Shown here: in pieces, positions 38,131 to 49,127 of the stretch
Position numbering within the stretch: position 1 is the first letter of the stretch
Layout: every line of letters begins with the position of its first letter
The notes under the pieces: generated by a model
The model's input: only the letters and a program-made list of their open reading frames with translations
What the model was told of the DNA's origin: nothing
Database searches by the model: none
Made by a program: the position numbers and the translations under genes
From: Caldicellulosiruptor saccharolyticus DSM 8903
GTDB taxonomy: Bacteria > Bacillota > Thermoanaerobacteria > Caldicellulosiruptorales > Caldicellulosiruptoraceae
Length of the DNA stretch: 64,000 nucleotides
Assembly: GCF_000016545.1 (NCBI RefSeq)
Contig: NC_009437.1
Location: 2,061,394 to 2,125,393, forward strand
Reading direction: 5' to 3'

Positions 38131-40782
38131 TTATTTATCTATAAATGCTTTCATCTTCGATTTTACTTGTGCTTGAGCAGCTGCAAGTCTTGCTATTGGC
38201 ACTCTGAATGGTGAACATGATACATAGTCAAGTCCTACATTATGGCAGAATTCAATGCTGGATGGGTCGCCACCATGCTCACCACAGATTCCAAGTTTGA
38301 TATCTGGTCTGGTACTACGTCCAAGCTCTGCAGCCATCTTGATAAGCTTGCCAACACCTTTTTCATCAAGTCTTGCAAATGGATCTGTTTCGAATATCTT
38401 CTTTTCAAAGTAGTCATCTAAGAACTTGCCAATATCATCTCTGGAGAAACCATACGTCATTTGTGTCAAGTCATTCGTACCAAATGAGAAGAATTCAGCT
38501 TCTTTTGCAATCTCATCAGCTGTTAAAGCTGCTCTTGGTACTTCAATCATTGTACCAACTTTGTACTCAATTTTAACACCTTTTTCTTCCATAACCTTTT
38601 CAGCTGTCTTTACAATGATATCCTTAATATATTTGAGCTCTTTGAGTTCACCAACGAGTGGAACCATTATCTCAGGTACAACATCTATTCCCTCATTCTT
38701 TACATTTATAGCTGCTTCAATTATAGCTCTTGTTTGCATCTCAGCAATTTCCGGATATGTTACAGCCAAACGGCAACCTCTGTGTCCAAGCATTGGGTTG
38801 AGCTCATGCAGGCTTTGAACAATTGACTTTAGTTCTTCAAATGTGATACCCATTTCTTTTGCGAGTTCTCTTATAGCATCATCCTCTTTTGGCAAGAATT
38901 CATGAAGTGGTGGGTCTAAAAGTCTTATTGTAACTGGGTAACCTTTCATTTCTCTGAAGAGTGCCTCAAAGTCGCTTCTTTGCATTGGAAGAAGCTTGTT
39001 CAATGCTTTTCTTCTCTGTTCTTCTGTTCTTGCAACAATCATCTCTCTCATAGCTGGTATTCTATCTTCTTCGAAGAACATGTGCTCAGTTCTGCAAAGA
39101 CCAATACCCTCTGCACCAAACTTCCTTGCCTGTGCAGCGTCTCTTGGTGTATCAGCATTTGCTCTAACCTTTAGTCTTCTTATTTCATCAGCCCATTGCA
39201 TAAATGTTGCAAAGTATCCTGTGAGCTCTGGATCTTTTGTTGGAAGTTCACCTTCGTATACATATCCTGTTGAACCGTCAAGTGAGATCCAATCGCCTTC
39301 GCGATATACTTTACCATCAGGTGTTGTAAAGTATTTCTCTTCTTCATTAATTGATATATCTCCACAACCTGCAACACAACACTTGCCCATACCTCTTGCA
39401 ACAACTGCTGCATGGGATGTCATACCGCCACGTGATGTGAGTATTCCTTGTGCTGCAACCATACCTTCAATATCTTCTGGTGATGTCTCTGTTCTAACAA
39501 GAATAACCTTCTTTTCTCCTCTTTCAACTGCTGCTTTTGCCTCTTCAGCTGTAAAGTAAATCTTACCAGTTGCAGCACCTGGTGATGCAGGAAGACCCTT
39601 TGCAATTGGCTTTGCAGCTTTTAGTGCACTGGGCTCAAATGTTGGGTGAAGTAATGTGTCAAGTTGTTTTGGATCAACCTTCAACATTGCTTCTTCTTTT
39701 GTTATAAGTCCTTCTTCAACCATGTCAACTGCAATTTTAAGTGCTGCTTGTGCTGTTCTCTTACCATTTCTTGTCTGAAGCATATAGAGTTTGCCTCTTT
39801 CAATTGTAAACTCCATATCCTGCATATCCTTGTAGTATGTCTCAAGCTTCTTTGCAATCTCAGCAAGTTGCTGGTAAACTTCTGGCATTGACTCTTTTAA
39901 TGCTGAAATTGGTTGGGGTGTTCTGATACCTGCAACAACGTCTTCACCTTGAGCATTCATTAAGAACTCGCCATATAACTCTTTTTCACCAGTTGCTGGG
40001 TTTCTTGTAAACGCAACACCTGTTCCAGAGTCGTTGCCCATGTTACCATATGCCATCATCTGAACGTTTACAGCTGTTCCCCAATCATGAGGAATTTCAT
40101 TGAGTCTTCTATAAACAATTGCTCTTGGGTTGTTCCATGATCTGAACACTGCTTTTACTGCTTCTAAAAGCTGTACTTTTGGATCTTGTGGGAAGTCTTC
40201 GCCTTTTTCTGCTTTGTAGAGCTCTTTATATCTTACAACTACTTCCTTTAGATGTTCAGCAGTCAAATCAGTATCATACTTTGCACCATACTTCTCTTTT
40301 ACTTCATCAAGTATCTTTTCAAACTTGTTCTTTTCAATTCCCATGACAACATCGGAAAACATTTGAATAAATCTACGATATGAGTCATATGCGAACCTCT
40401 CATTGTTTGTAAGTTTAGCTAAGCCTTCAACAACTTCATCATTGATACCAAGGTTGAGGATTGTGTCCATCATACCTGGCATTGAAACTCTTGCACCGCT
40501 TCGAACAGAAACAAGAAGTGGGTTGCTTGGATCTCCAAATTTTTTACCTGTAATCTTTTCAAGTTCTGCCAACTTTTCAAAGATTTCTTCTACAATTTCA
40601 TCAGCTATCTTTTCGCCTTCGTCGTAATATCTTGTGCACGCTTCTGTCGTTACTGTAAAGCCAGGAGGAACAGGAAGTCCAAGATTTGTCATCTCAGCAA
40701 GATTCGCACCTTTTCCTCCGAGTAGCTCTCTCATGTCTTTGTTTCCTTCATAGAACATGTACACATATTTCTTTTTGCTCAA
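38131..40782 (-). CDS. ppdK: Pyruvate, phosphate dikinase
   Basis: PPDK reversibly converts phosphoenolpyruvate, AMP and PPi to pyruvate, ATP and phosphate. The 883-residue product has an N-terminal ATP-grasp domain ([23 protein letters not shown]), the swivelling phosphohistidine domain ([21 protein letters not shown]) and a C-terminal PEP-binding barrel ([47 protein letters not shown]). All catalytic regions are present. TTG 40782 is the start, with AGGAGGG 8 bases upstream. Being next to the cggR operon fits a glycolytic role in a PPi-using organism. Confidence 0.95.
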   Translation of the reverse strand: MSKKKYVYMFYEGNKDMRELLGGKGANLAEMTNLGLPVPPGFTVTTEACTRYYDEGEKIADEIVEEIFEKLAELEKITGKKFGDPSNPLLVSVRSGARVSMPGMMDTILNLGINDEVVEGLAKLTNNERFAYDSYRRFIQMFSDVVMGIEKNKFEKILDEVKEKYGAKYDTDLTAEHLKEVVVRYKELYKAEKGEDFPQDPKVQLLEAVKAVFRSWNNPRAIVYRRLNEIPHDWGTAVNVQMMAYGNMGNDSGTGVAFTRNPATGEKELYGEFLMNAQGEDVVAGIRTPQPISALKESMPEVYQQLAEIAKKLETYYKDMQDMEFTIERGKLYMLQTRNGKRTAQAALKIAVDMVEEGLITKEEAMLKVDPKQLDTLLHPTFEPSALKAAKPIAKGLPASPGAATGKIYFTAEEAKAAVERGEKKVILVRTETSPEDIEGMVAAQGILTSRGGMTSHAAVVARGMGKCCVAGCGDISINEEEKYFTTPDGKVYREGDWISLDGSTGYVYEGELPTKDPELTGYFATFMQWADEIRRLKVRANADTPRDAAQARKFGAEGIGLCRTEHMFFEEDRIPAMREMIVARTEEQRRKALNKLLPMQRSDFEALFREMKGYPVTIRLLDPPLHEFLPKEDDAIRELAKEMGITFEELKSIVQSLHELNPMLGHRGCRLAVTYPEIAEMQTRAIIEAAINVKNEGIDVVPEIMVPLVGELKELKYIKDIIVKTAEKVMEEKGVKIEYKVGTMIEVPRAALTADEIAKEAEFFSFGTNDLTQMTYGFSRDDIGKFLDDYFEKKIFETDPFARLDEKGVGKLIKMAAELGRSTRPDIKLGICGEHGGDPSSIEFCHNVGLDYVSCSPFRVPIARLAAAQAQVKSKMKAFIDK

Positions 40783-40855
40783 TATAAATCCCTCCTATGT
40801 GAAATTTAATTAGAAAAATATGTTAAACAAAATTTCGCGCACTACAACATAAATT

Positions 40856-40866
40856 ATTATAGCATA
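40856..40866 (-). promoter_or_regulatory. Extended -10 promoter before ppdK
   Basis: TGCTATAAT on the minus strand (TATAAT = rc of 40856-40861) lies between glyS and ppdK. The -35 match is poor. Confidence 0.4.
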
Positions 40867-40893
40867 TTTTTGCAGTTTGAGAATATACTTTAT

Positions 40894-42198
40894 TTAAAAC
40901 TTTACTTCAATTTTTTCTTCCAAATATGGAATTATTTCTTCAATATGAACTCTTACCTGTTCCATTGTATCTCTATCTCTTATAGTTACTGTGTTGTCTT
41001 CTAAGGTCTGATAGTCTACTGTTATTCCAAATGGAGTACCTATTTCATCTTGGCGTCTGTATCGTTTGCCTATGCTGCCACTTTCATCGTATTGGACAAT
41101 CCACTTGTATTTGAGGTTGTTGTAAATCTCCTTTGCCTTTTTTACAAGCTCTTCTCTTTTCAAAAGTGGGAAAACTCCTGCCTTAACAGGTGCAATTGCA
41201 GGATGAAGATGCAGCACAATCCTTGAATCGTTCTCATCAATCTTCTGATTTTCATATGCGTCAACCAAAAATGCAAGAAAAGACCTGTCAACGCCAGCAG
41301 ATGGTTCAATTACATATGGAATATACCTTTGCTTTGTCTCATCGTCAAAATAGGTCAAGTTCTGTCCACTGTATTCCTGATGCCTTGATAAGTCAAAGTC
41401 AGTTCTGTTTGCAATACCTTCAAGCTCTGACCAGCCCATTGGGAATAAATATTCAATATCAACACATGCCTTTGCATAATGTGCAAGTTCATCTTTGCCG
41501 TGCTCTCGTATTCTTATGTTTTCCTTTTTAATTCCAAGTTTATAATACCAATTTATTCTCTGTTCGATCCAGTGTTTGTGCCAGTACTCATCTGTCCCAG
41601 GCTTGACGAAGTATTCTATTTCCATCTGTTCAAATTCTCTCGTCCTGAAAATAAAATTGCCAGGTGTTATTTCATTTCTAAACGACTTTCCTATTTGGGC
41701 AATTCCAAAAGGGAGTTTTTTTCTCATGGTTTGCTGAACATTTAAGAAGTTAACAAATATACCCTGTGCAGTTTCAGGCCTCAAGTAAACAACTGCAGAC
41801 TCATCCTCAACAGGTCCCATGAAGGTTTTGAACATCAAATTAAACATCCTTGCTTCTGTAAGTTCTCCGCCGCATTCAGGACATTTATACTCAGAAAGCT
41901 GGTCAGCTCTCCATCTCTTTTTACAAACCTTGCAATCAGCCATAGGGTCTGCAAAATTACTTAAATGTCCACTTGCTTCCCATACCTTTGGATTCATTAA
42001 TATGCTTGAGTCAAGTCCGACCACATCGTCCCTCAGCTGAACGTTTGCCTTCCACCAAAGTCTTTTTATATTGTTCTTCATCTCAACGCCAAGCGGTCCA
42101 TAATCCCAGCAGCTATTCAGTCCGCCATATATTTCACTTGATTGGAATATAAATCCTCGACGTTTGCAAAGCGAGACTATCTCATCCATTGTTACCAT
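40894..42198 (-). CDS. glyS: Glycyl-tRNA synthetase (alpha2 type)
   Basis: The enzyme charges tRNA-Gly. The 434-residue class II synthetase is of the dimeric, eukaryote-like type, not the alpha2beta2 bacterial type: [30 protein letters not shown], motif 2 region [27 protein letters not shown], and motif 3 [15 protein letters not shown] zinc-ribbon segment (CKVCKKRW...YKCPECGG) is present. ATG 42198 has AAGGA close upstream; ATG 42189 is an alternative. It follows recO on the same strand. Confidence 0.94.
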   Translation of the reverse strand: MVTMDEIVSLCKRRGFIFQSSEIYGGLNSCWDYGPLGVEMKNNIKRLWWKANVQLRDDVVGLDSSILMNPKVWEASGHLSNFADPMADCKVCKKRWRADQLSEYKCPECGGELTEARMFNLMFKTFMGPVEDESAVVYLRPETAQGIFVNFLNVQQTMRKKLPFGIAQIGKSFRNEITPGNFIFRTREFEQMEIEYFVKPGTDEYWHKHWIEQRINWYYKLGIKKENIRIREHGKDELAHYAKACVDIEYLFPMGWSELEGIANRTDFDLSRHQEYSGQNLTYFDDETKQRYIPYVIEPSAGVDRSFLAFLVDAYENQKIDENDSRIVLHLHPAIAPVKAGVFPLLKREELVKKAKEIYNNLKYKWIVQYDESGSIGKRYRRQDEIGTPFGITVDYQTLEDNTVTIRDRDTMEQVRVHIEEIIPYLEEKIEVKF

Positions 42199-42243
42199 AC
42201 TATCCTTACCACCTTCAATTTATTTTGTGCAGTCGAATCTATT

Positions 42244-42978
42244 TTATTTTATAAATTTAAAAAAATCAAGGATTTTGACATCTTTTTGCAAAACCAATTT
42301 TATATACGTTGTCATTAAGGTTTTCAACACGTTATTCAAATTTTTACTAATCCTTATTTTACTTAGCTTCTTCAAATCTGTTGCAGCAATTATTAGGATC
42401 TTCTCAACAACTTCAAGACTTATTTCCATATCATTTTCTTCTTTACACTCTGCGCAAACAACTCCTGCATTTTTGAAAGAGAAAAAAATACGGCTCAAAT
42501 TTGACTTTTGGCACTTCACACATTGGGTAAATTGAGGAAAAAATCCTGTAAAAATTAACATTTTAATCTCAAAGATCCTGCATACAGTCTCAGGATCTGC
42601 CCCTTTTTTCAGCATGTACAATGAGTTCAAAAGAAGTCTTAGTATATCCTCATTTTTTTGCTCAATCTGGATGAAACTGTCTACAAGCTCTATAAGATAA
42701 CTGGAGTAAATAGTGAGGTCAACATTTTGAGTAATGTCAAAAAACGATTCAATTACACTTGCTGATGATATAGAGTAAATCTCCTTTGTTTTCGTAAATA
42801 CAAATTCTGAGTATATAAGCGGCTGTGATACAGCACCCAAAGGACTTAAAGTGCGTCTGCAATTTTTTGAAAGCGCTTGAATCTTTCCAAGTTCAGATGT
42901 AAAAATGGTTAAGATTTTACTTGATTCCTCAAAATTTACATCCTTTAGCACAATACCTTTTGCCTTTATGAATTTCAT
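42244..42978 (-). CDS. recO: DNA repair protein RecO
   Basis: RecO helps load RecA in the RecF pathway. The 244-residue product has the N-terminal OB-fold (KAKGIVLKDVNFEESSKILTIFTSELGKIQALSKNCRR) and a C-terminal zinc finger (CVKCQKSNLSRIFFSFKNAGVVCAEC). ATG 42978 lies 6 bases after era. The era-recO order is common in Firmicutes. Confidence 0.9.
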   Translation of the reverse strand: MKFIKAKGIVLKDVNFEESSKILTIFTSELGKIQALSKNCRRTLSPLGAVSQPLIYSEFVFTKTKEIYSISSASVIESFFDITQNVDLTIYSSYLIELVDSFIQIEQKNEDILRLLLNSLYMLKKGADPETVCRIFEIKMLIFTGFFPQFTQCVKCQKSNLSRIFFSFKNAGVVCAECKEENDMEISLEVVEKILIIAATDLKKLSKIRISKNLNNVLKTLMTTYIKLVLQKDVKILDFFKFIK

Positions 42979-42984
42979 TATCCA

Positions 42985-43887
42985 TCAAACCTCTTTTAGG
43001 TTATATCCCAGCATCTTCATTGCCGCTATATCATCTCGCCAGTTTTTCTTAACTTTTACCCACAGCTGAAGATTAACTTTTATTCCAAATAACATCTCAA
43101 GTTCTTCGCGCGCTTGCATTCCAATTTTCTTTAGCATTTGTCCACCTTTTCCAATAATTATTGCTTTGTGGGATTCTTTTTCACAGTAGATAGTTGCTTC
43201 TATATCCAAAATATCCTTGTCTTCTCTTTCAGAAAACCTTTCAACCGAAACTCCGACACCATGCGGTACTTCTTCAGAAAGATTTAACAAAATCTTTTCT
43301 CTGATTATTTCAGAGACAATAAAGCTTTCTCTTACATCTGTTGTCATATCGTCAAGATAGTATTTTGGACCTTCTGGCAATAGCTTTTTTATTTTTTCTA
43401 GCAGTACATCACAATTATACCCATTGATTGCAGCTATCTCGATTATAAATTCAAAACTTAATCTGCCTGAAAAAAGACTCTTTAAAATCTCGATATTTTC
43501 CTTGGATGCCAAATCAGCCTTGTTTAAAACCAGTATCTTAGGTGTTTGAACCTCTTTTAACTTTTCTAAGATTGCTTCATCCCACGGACCAATTCCACTG
43601 TCAATAGCCTCAACAATGTAAAGGATTAAGTCTACTTCTTTTAGAGTCTTTTCAGAAACCTTTACCATATATTCACCAAGTTTGTTCTTAGGTGGGTGAA
43701 CACCAGGGGTGTCGATGAATATTATCTGTGCATCATCCAGGGTCAGTATTCCTTTAATACTGTTTCTGGTTGTCTGTGGTTTTGGTGAGATTATTGAAAT
43801 TTTTTTCCCCACAAAGTAATTCATTAGTGTTGATTTACCAACGTTTGGACGTCCTATCAATGCTACAAATCCTGATTTAAATGCCAT
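42985..43887 (-). CDS. era: GTPase Era
   Basis: Era is a ribosome-assembly GTPase that binds 16S rRNA. The 300-residue product has the G1 motif [10 protein letters not shown]3 DTPGVH, G4 NKAD and a C-terminal KH domain ([25 protein letters not shown]). ATG 43887 is supported by GAGGTGA 8 bases upstream. It heads the era-recO pair, read divergently from the pseudouridine synthase gene. Confidence 0.95.
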   Translation of the reverse strand: MAFKSGFVALIGRPNVGKSTLMNYFVGKKISIISPKPQTTRNSIKGILTLDDAQIIFIDTPGVHPPKNKLGEYMVKVSEKTLKEVDLILYIVEAIDSGIGPWDEAILEKLKEVQTPKILVLNKADLASKENIEILKSLFSGRLSFEFIIEIAAINGYNCDVLLEKIKKLLPEGPKYYLDDMTTDVRESFIVSEIIREKILLNLSEEVPHGVGVSVERFSEREDKDILDIEATIYCEKESHKAIIIGKGGQMLKKIGMQAREELEMLFGIKVNLQLWVKVKKNWRDDIAAMKMLGYNLKEV

Positions 43888-44011
43888 TGACAATATCACC
43901 TCATTGTCTTTTATTAATTAAAATTAAAAAGATTATTGTATTTACTTCCCCTTTAAATTATCATATCATATGTGCTCAATTTTTAACAGGAAGGGTGAAA
44001 AATAATTTATT

Positions 44012-44890
44012 ATGAGACTTGTATACGTCATAAAAAAAGATGATTTGAATATGACATACAAAGAAATTCTGAGAAAAAAGTTATTTCTATCATCAACCCT
44101 TTTAAGCAAACTAAAATCAAATGGACAAATAAGATTTATACCACCAATTTTTTCGATTAATCAACACCCAACTGTCGAGTCAATAATAGAGCTTGAACTA
44201 AAGGATGTCTATTCAAATATAGTTCCAATAAAAGGTAGTATTGATATTTTATTTGAAGATCAGTTCTTTTTGTTTGTAAACAAGCCATCTGGTATTCCGT
44301 CACATCCATCTAAAGGTCATTACTTTGACACTCTTGCAAATAATGTTGAGTGGTATTTAAATTCTCAAGGAGTTACGTCACATATAATAAACAGGTTGGA
44401 CAAAGACACTTCTGGAATTGTAGTGTTTGCCAAAAACTCTTACTTTCACAGCATAGTTTCTTCGGAATTTGAAAAAAGGACAATTGAAAAAACATATATA
44501 GCTGTGGTGGATGGAATTTTGACAAAAAAAAGTGGGTTTATAGAAAAACCCATCAGTAGATCAAATGATGGAATAAAGAGAGAAATTAATGAAGATGGTG
44601 ACTATGCAATTACCTATTATGAAGTAGTTGACTACAAAAATAACTATTCAATCTTGAAACTAAAGCCTATTACCGGTCGTACACATCAGTTAAGAGTACA
44701 TTTAGCATCAATTGGGTATCCTATTGTCGGTGATGTTCTTTATGGGACAGGAAAAAATAAAAACTTTCCGCTATTACTTCATGCATATTCGATGAAGTTT
44801 GATTTTAAGTTAATAGAAAGACAATACAATATCACTGCTCCACTACCACCCTATTTTTCTGAATTTCTTGGCTTTGAGTTGAAGCTTTAA
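44012..44890 (+). CDS. RluA-family pseudouridine synthase
   Basis: This 292-residue enzyme modifies RNA uridine, target unknown. It has an S4-like N-terminal part (YKEILRKKLFLSSTLLSKLKSNGQI) and the catalytic motif NRLDKDTSGIVVFAKN, with ITGRTHQLRVHLASIGYPIVGD. It differs clearly from the rluD product at 9079, so the two probably act on different sites. ATG 44012 follows AAGGGTGA at a rather long spacing (13). Its 3' end overlaps the minus-strand aminotransferase gene by 59 bases. Confidence 0.88.
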   Translation: MRLVYVIKKDDLNMTYKEILRKKLFLSSTLLSKLKSNGQIRFIPPIFSINQHPTVESIIELELKDVYSNIVPIKGSIDILFEDQFFLFVNKPSGIPSHPSKGHYFDTLANNVEWYLNSQGVTSHIINRLDKDTSGIVVFAKNSYFHSIVSSEFEKRTIEKTYIAVVDGILTKKSGFIEKPISRSNDGIKREINEDGDYAITYYEVVDYKNNYSILKLKPITGRTHQLRVHLASIGYPIVGDVLYGTGKNKNFPLLLHAYSMKFDFKLIERQYNITAPLPPYFSEFLGFELKL

Positions 44891-46052
44891 AATTTGTCAC
44901 AAACTTTTCTATTCTGTCTAAAGCCTCTTTTATAGTTTCTATTGAATATGCATATGAGCACCTGATAAACCCCTCTCCACAACTTCCGAATGCAGTTCCT
45001 GGCACAACTGCTACCTTTTGCTGATACAAAAGCTTCTCAGCAAACTCTTCTGATGAAAGTCCAGTCGATTTTATTGAGGGAAAGACATAAAACGCTCCTT
45101 TTGGTTCAAAACATTCAAGTCCCATCTTATTGAACCTACTCACCATATATCGCCTTCGACGATTGTACTCCTCTTTCATCTTTTCAACTTCAGCTGCCCC
45201 ATTACGTAAAGCTTCAATTGCAGCATACTGGGAGAATGTGGGGGCACTCATAATAATGTATTGGTGTACTTTTGCCATTGCTTTTATAAAAACCTCATTT
45301 GCTGCAACAAACCCCAGTCTCCAACCTGTCATTGCAAACGCCTTCGAAAAACCGTTTATCAGTATAGTTTTATCTTTCATCTCTGGAAAATTAGCAATAG
45401 AAACATGTTCACCTTCATATGTAAGCTCAGCATATATTTCATCTGAAATAACAATAATGTCTTTATCCTTCAAAACATCGACAAGCTCTTTTAAGTCCTC
45501 TTTAGTCATAATTGCCCCTGTTGGGTTATTTGGGTACGAGAGTATTAGAGCTTTTGTTCGTGGTGTAATTTTAGGAATTATATCCTCTGCTCGAAGTTTA
45601 AAATCATTTTCTGCTTTTGTGGGAACTTCAACAGGAATACCCCCTGCAAAAATTGTACAGGGTTTATAAGAGACAAATGAAGGTTCAGGAATTAATACCT
45701 CATCGCCAGGATTTATAATACTTCTTAGTGCAATGTCAATAGCTTCACTTGCACCAACTGTAACTAAAATTTGTTCTCTATAATTGGGGTAGTTGAGGTC
45801 AAATCTTCTCTTTAGGTAATTGCTGATTTCTTTTCTGAGTTCAAGTAATCCGTAGTTTGATGTGTAATGTGTATGCCCTTCTTCAATAGAGTATATGCCC
45901 ATGTCTCTTATACTCCAGGGTGTAACAAAGTCTGGCTCCCCAACGCCAAGCGAAAGAGCGTCTCTCATTTCAGAGACAATATCAAAGAATTTTCGAATAC
46001 CAGAAGGTGGAACACTTTGAACAGACCTTGATAGAAATCTTTCTAAATTCAC
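44832..46052 (-). CDS. Pyridoxal-phosphate aminotransferase, class I/II
   Basis: This 406-residue aminotransferase of fold type I resembles PatA and aspartate/alanine aminotransferases. It shows LSLGVGEPDFVTP, VTVGASEAIDIALR, SYPNNPTGAIM, the Asp/Tyr pair ISDEIYAEL, and the PLP lysine in NGFSKAFAMTGWRLGF, with FIRCSYAYS near the end. The substrate cannot be fixed from sequence. It overlaps the Lrp-like regulator by 4 bases, so the regulator may control it. The C-terminal tail (about 18 residues) lies in the overlap with the pseudouridine synthase gene. Confidence 0.88.
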   Translation of the reverse strand: MNLERFLSRSVQSVPPSGIRKFFDIVSEMRDALSLGVGEPDFVTPWSIRDMGIYSIEEGHTHYTSNYGLLELRKEISNYLKRRFDLNYPNYREQILVTVGASEAIDIALRSIINPGDEVLIPEPSFVSYKPCTIFAGGIPVEVPTKAENDFKLRAEDIIPKITPRTKALILSYPNNPTGAIMTKEDLKELVDVLKDKDIIVISDEIYAELTYEGEHVSIANFPEMKDKTILINGFSKAFAMTGWRLGFVAANEVFIKAMAKVHQYIIMSAPTFSQYAAIEALRNGAAEVEKMKEEYNRRRRYMVSRFNKMGLECFEPKGAFYVFPSIKSTGLSSEEFAEKLLYQQKVAVVPGTAFGSCGEGFIRCSYAYSIETIKEALDRIEKFVTNFKASTQSQEIQKNRVVVEQ

Positions 46053-46537
46053 GGTGTTATTACCTCCCTGTCATCCTTCTCACCATCTTCTAAAATTACC
46101 CCCGCGTCTTTGTATTTTTTCATTATAAAGTGGGTTGCTGTAGATAAAACATATTCAAGCGGTGCAAGTTTTGAACCTACAAAATGAGCAATATCTTTCA
46201 TTGTCTTTCCTTCAACAATTACATGTAAGTCATAATTTCCAGAAAGAAGGTAAACTGCCTTGACCTCTGGAAATTTGTATATCCTTTTTGCAATCGCATC
46301 GTATCCAACACCTCTTTGAGGAGTTACCTTTACCTCAATTATTGCTTCCACAACCTCTTTTTCTGTCTTTTCCCAATTGACAATTGTGTGATACTTGACT
46401 ATTACCTTTTCATCTTCAAGCTTTTTAATTACTTTTTCAATCTCCTCTTTCTTTTCATTTAGCATAATGGCAATTTCTTCTGCAGAAAGCTTTGGATTTT
46501 GCTCAAGAAGCTCTAAAACCTTTATTTCTATATTCAT
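46049..46537 (-). CDS. Lrp/AsnC-family transcriptional regulator
   Basis: This 162-residue regulator has an N-terminal HTH (ELLEQNPKLSAEEIAIMLNEKKEEIEKVIKKLEDEKVI) and a C-terminal RAM ligand domain (VEAIIEVKVTPQRGVGYDAIAKRI, GNYDLHVIVEG). Such proteins sense amino acids. The neighbour gene for an aminotransferase, overlapped by 4 bases, suggests local control. It also overlaps the DivIVA-like gene by 4 bases. Confidence 0.85.
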   Translation of the reverse strand: MNIEIKVLELLEQNPKLSAEEIAIMLNEKKEEIEKVIKKLEDEKVIVKYHTIVNWEKTEKEVVEAIIEVKVTPQRGVGYDAIAKRIYKFPEVKAVYLLSGNYDLHVIVEGKTMKDIAHFVGSKLAPLEYVLSTATHFIMKKYKDAGVILEDGEKDDREVITP

Positions 46538-47124
46538 ATATCTTCATCCTCCTTTGCAAGATGTTTTAAAAATTCTATCAAAAACCCTCTTTCCTTCATA
46601 TTTTCAATCACTTCATGGTTTATAATAATACCCGATGGTAAAATAAGGTTACCATCAATGTAAAAATCCCTTTGCAGTTTCCTTAAAGATAACTCTTCTT
46701 CATTATTAAGCAAACTTTCTATCTCATCTACAGTTTCTTTTAGTTTTTTAATAGTTTTTTCTTTCTGTTTTTTTATATATAAGATGTGATTAAGTATATC
46801 TTCTTTAATTTTTTCAAGCTCTTCTAAACTCTTTGAATACTCGGTTTCAACTTCTGAAGCCTTTTTTGAATAGTATTCCTTCCATTCATTAAAAAAGTAG
46901 TCATCAATAAATCTTTGGTAGCAGCTTATGTCTTTGATATGTATAGTAGACAGCTGAAGACTTAATCTCTCAATCTCATTTTTAAGTCTTTCGTTCTCTT
47001 TTATAAGTAGTTCTTTCTGGCTTTCAAGCTTGTAAGATTGGCTTTTAAAATCTTCATTTAACTTTTCAATATACGCCCTTACCTCAACCTTTGAGTATCC
47101 AAAAAAGGAGGTTGGAAATATCAT
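46534..47124 (-). CDS. DivIVA-like coiled-coil protein
   Basis: This 196-residue protein begins with a DivIVA-like motif (FFGYSKVEVRAYIEKLNEDF), which in DivIVA/GpsB proteins binds membranes, followed by long coiled coils (about 25-150). The C-terminal segment is not recognised. A role in division or cell shape is possible but unproved. It overlaps both neighbours by 4 bases. Confidence 0.65.
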   Translation of the reverse strand: MIFPTSFFGYSKVEVRAYIEKLNEDFKSQSYKLESQKELLIKENERLKNEIERLSLQLSTIHIKDISCYQRFIDDYFFNEWKEYYSKKASEVETEYSKSLEELEKIKEDILNHILYIKKQKEKTIKKLKETVDEIESLLNNEEELSLRKLQRDFYIDGNLILPSGIIINHEVIENMKERGFLIEFLKHLAKEDEDI

Positions 47125-47390
47125 TCAAGTTCCCCCTCTTTTATGTTTACAATTATCACATCATCGCCAATTACAACTATATCTTCCCATCCAATACATT
47201 CTGTCTCCCACCGAAAATTTCGTCTTTTTTTAACCTCTATGCCGCAAATATTTCCATCATCGTCAATCAAAAGTTCTATAGCATCAGAACTACCTATAAT
47301 TTTTCCTGAATGCTGGCAAACAATAGGTTTTGAATTTTTTATATTACTCAAAAGCAATCTTGATACCACCTCTTTTTCGAAATCGCTCAA
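47121..47390 (-). CDS. YlmC/YmxH-family protein (PRC-barrel-like)
   Basis: This 89-residue protein is made of beta strands in the order seen in PRC-barrel YlmC/YmxH proteins ([58 protein letters not shown]). In Bacillus ymxH lies beside an M16 peptidase gene (mlpA), and such a gene lies 456 bases upstream here. Function is unknown. It overlaps dut by 4 bases. Confidence 0.7.
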   Translation of the reverse strand: MSDFEKEVVSRLLLSNIKNSKPIVCQHSGKIIGSSDAIELLIDDDGNICGIEVKKRRNFRWETECIGWEDIVVIGDDVIIVNIKEGELE

Positions 47391-47827
47391 ATACCGGTTG
47401 AACCAAAGCCACCATCCCCACGCTCTGTTTCAGAAAGTTTGTAAACTTCCTCTATTTTCACCTTTTCGTACTTGCATACTACCATCTGAGCTATTCTATC
47501 ACCTCTTTTTACTATAAACGGCTCTTTTCCAAGATTAATCAAGATTATACATATCTCTCCTCTGTAGTCACTGTCAATCGTTCCAGGGGAATTTAAAATC
47601 GTAATGCCATATTTTAATGCAAGCCCACTTCGTGGTCTTATCTGAGCTTCATAGCCATCTGGAAGCTCTATGTATATCCCTGTTCTAATAAGCTTTATCT
47701 CACCGGGGTTGATGACCACTTCATTCTCCACACAAGCAAAAAGGTCCATCCCAGCAGAACCAGCTGAAGCGTATTGGGGCAAAGGTAAATCTTTCGCATC
47801 ATCTGCCCTTTTTATCTTCAAAATCAT
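47387..47827 (-). CDS. dut: dUTP diphosphatase
   Basis: Dut hydrolyses dUTP to dUMP and PPi, keeping uracil out of DNA and supplying dTMP synthesis. The 146-residue trimeric-type product has motifs [46 protein letters not shown] and the C-terminal [13 protein letters not shown] 47827 is used because GGGAGG lies 7-8 bases upstream. It follows the M16 peptidase gene by 18 bases. Confidence 0.94.
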   Translation of the reverse strand: MILKIKRADDAKDLPLPQYASAGSAGMDLFACVENEVVINPGEIKLIRTGIYIELPDGYEAQIRPRSGLALKYGITILNSPGTIDSDYRGEICIILINLGKEPFIVKRGDRIAQMVVCKYEKVKIEEVYKLSETERGDGGFGSTGI

Positions 47828-47845
47828 CTGTCTTCCTCCCATTTT

Positions 47846-49114
47846 TCATTTGGTCACAATTCTCTCCTCAAAAATTTTGGTATCTATCTCTTTTTTGTTC
47901 CCCACAACAGCTACAGAAAACTCTTTTGTTAGTACTTCTCTTATTATATCCATAACCTGGTCGAATTTAATAGAATTAATTATATCGATTATTTCCTGCA
48001 TTTCAATTATTCTATTTAAAAGTAGCATATTCTTCCCAAGATTTGACATCCGGCTACTTGTGTTCTCCAATCCAAAAATGATACTTCCTTTTATCTGCTG
48101 TTTTGCAACCTCTACCTCATCAGGAGTTAAGTTCCCTCTTATCAGTAGTTTAATCTGGTTAAGAATCTCTTTATAAACCATTCTTACATTCTTCGGGCTG
48201 GTACCAGCGTACACTATTAGCATCCCTACATCTTTGTAAGTGCTAACAAAAGAATTTATGCTGTATACAAGTCCAAGCTCTTCTCTTATCTTCTGAAAAA
48301 GTCTTGAACTCATACCACCACCAAGTATGTTTGAGACTACTAACAACTTGTAAACATTTTCATCTTCTTGACCAAAACCTTCAAACGCTATTGCAATTTG
48401 GGCTTGGTCACTCTTCTTTGACTTTATAACAGCTCCCCTTTTGAAAATAGGTTTTGAGTTATTTGTATCTTTTGATTCTAAATAGCTCTCCCAGTCACCA
48501 AAATATCTTTCACATAAATTTATAAGATAACTTTCATCAAAGTGGCCAGCAACTGAAATTACTACATTTTCAGGCTTATATCTCTTTCTCATAAAATTTA
48601 ATATCCTGTTTCTGTCAATCCTCTTTACAGTAGATTCTTTCCCTACTATTGGATATGATAATGTTTCCCCTTTCCATATTAAGTCATTTAACGCTTGGTA
48701 CAAAATTTCTTCCGGGTCATCTTTTGACATATTAATTTCTTCAATGATAACAGTTTTTTCTTTCTCAATGTCTTCTGGGTTTATTAAAGGATTTAGAAGT
48801 AAATCAGACAGGATTTCAAATGCCTTTTCTAAAAACTCGTCTAAAACTCTTACATAAAAACAAGTGTACTCTTTTGCAGTAAATGCGTTTATTTGCCCTC
48901 CTATGGATTCTATTTCATAGACTATTTCTTTGGAACTTCTATTTTTTGTTCCTTTAAAAAGTATGTGTTCGATAAAATGAGAAATCCCATTTTCGTTTTT
49001 AATCTCATATCTTGAACCTGCTAATATCCAAACTCCAACACTTACCGTCTTTACAGTATCTACCTTTTCATACACGAGCCGAATATTATTGCTAAGTTTG
49101 TAAAGATTTATCAA
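47846..49114 (-). CDS. M16-family zinc peptidase (YmxG/MlpA-like)
   Basis: This 422-residue processing-peptidase homologue has the inverted zinc motif HFIEH (46-50) in GISHFIEHILFKGTKNR, the downstream glutamate region (EYTCFYVRVLDEFLEKAFEIL), and the second, inactive half-domain. Members act as cytoplasmic or processing peptidases. Order with the YlmC/YmxH-like gene and dut recalls the Bacillus mlpA-ymxH-dut region. Confidence 0.88.
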   Translation of the reverse strand: MINLYKLSNNIRLVYEKVDTVKTVSVGVWILAGSRYEIKNENGISHFIEHILFKGTKNRSSKEIVYEIESIGGQINAFTAKEYTCFYVRVLDEFLEKAFEILSDLLLNPLINPEDIEKEKTVIIEEINMSKDDPEEILYQALNDLIWKGETLSYPIVGKESTVKRIDRNRILNFMRKRYKPENVVISVAGHFDESYLINLCERYFGDWESYLESKDTNNSKPIFKRGAVIKSKKSDQAQIAIAFEGFGQEDENVYKLLVVSNILGGGMSSRLFQKIREELGLVYSINSFVSTYKDVGMLIVYAGTSPKNVRMVYKEILNQIKLLIRGNLTPDEVEVAKQQIKGSIIFGLENTSSRMSNLGKNMLLLNRIIEMQEIIDIINSIKFDQVMDIIREVLTKEFSVAVVGNKKEIDTKIFEERIVTK

Positions 49115-49127
49115 TCAGTCTACCTCC

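Noticed and set aside
38996-39559. Open frame opposite ppdK
   Set aside because: It is a shadow of a well-supported gene with no start signal.
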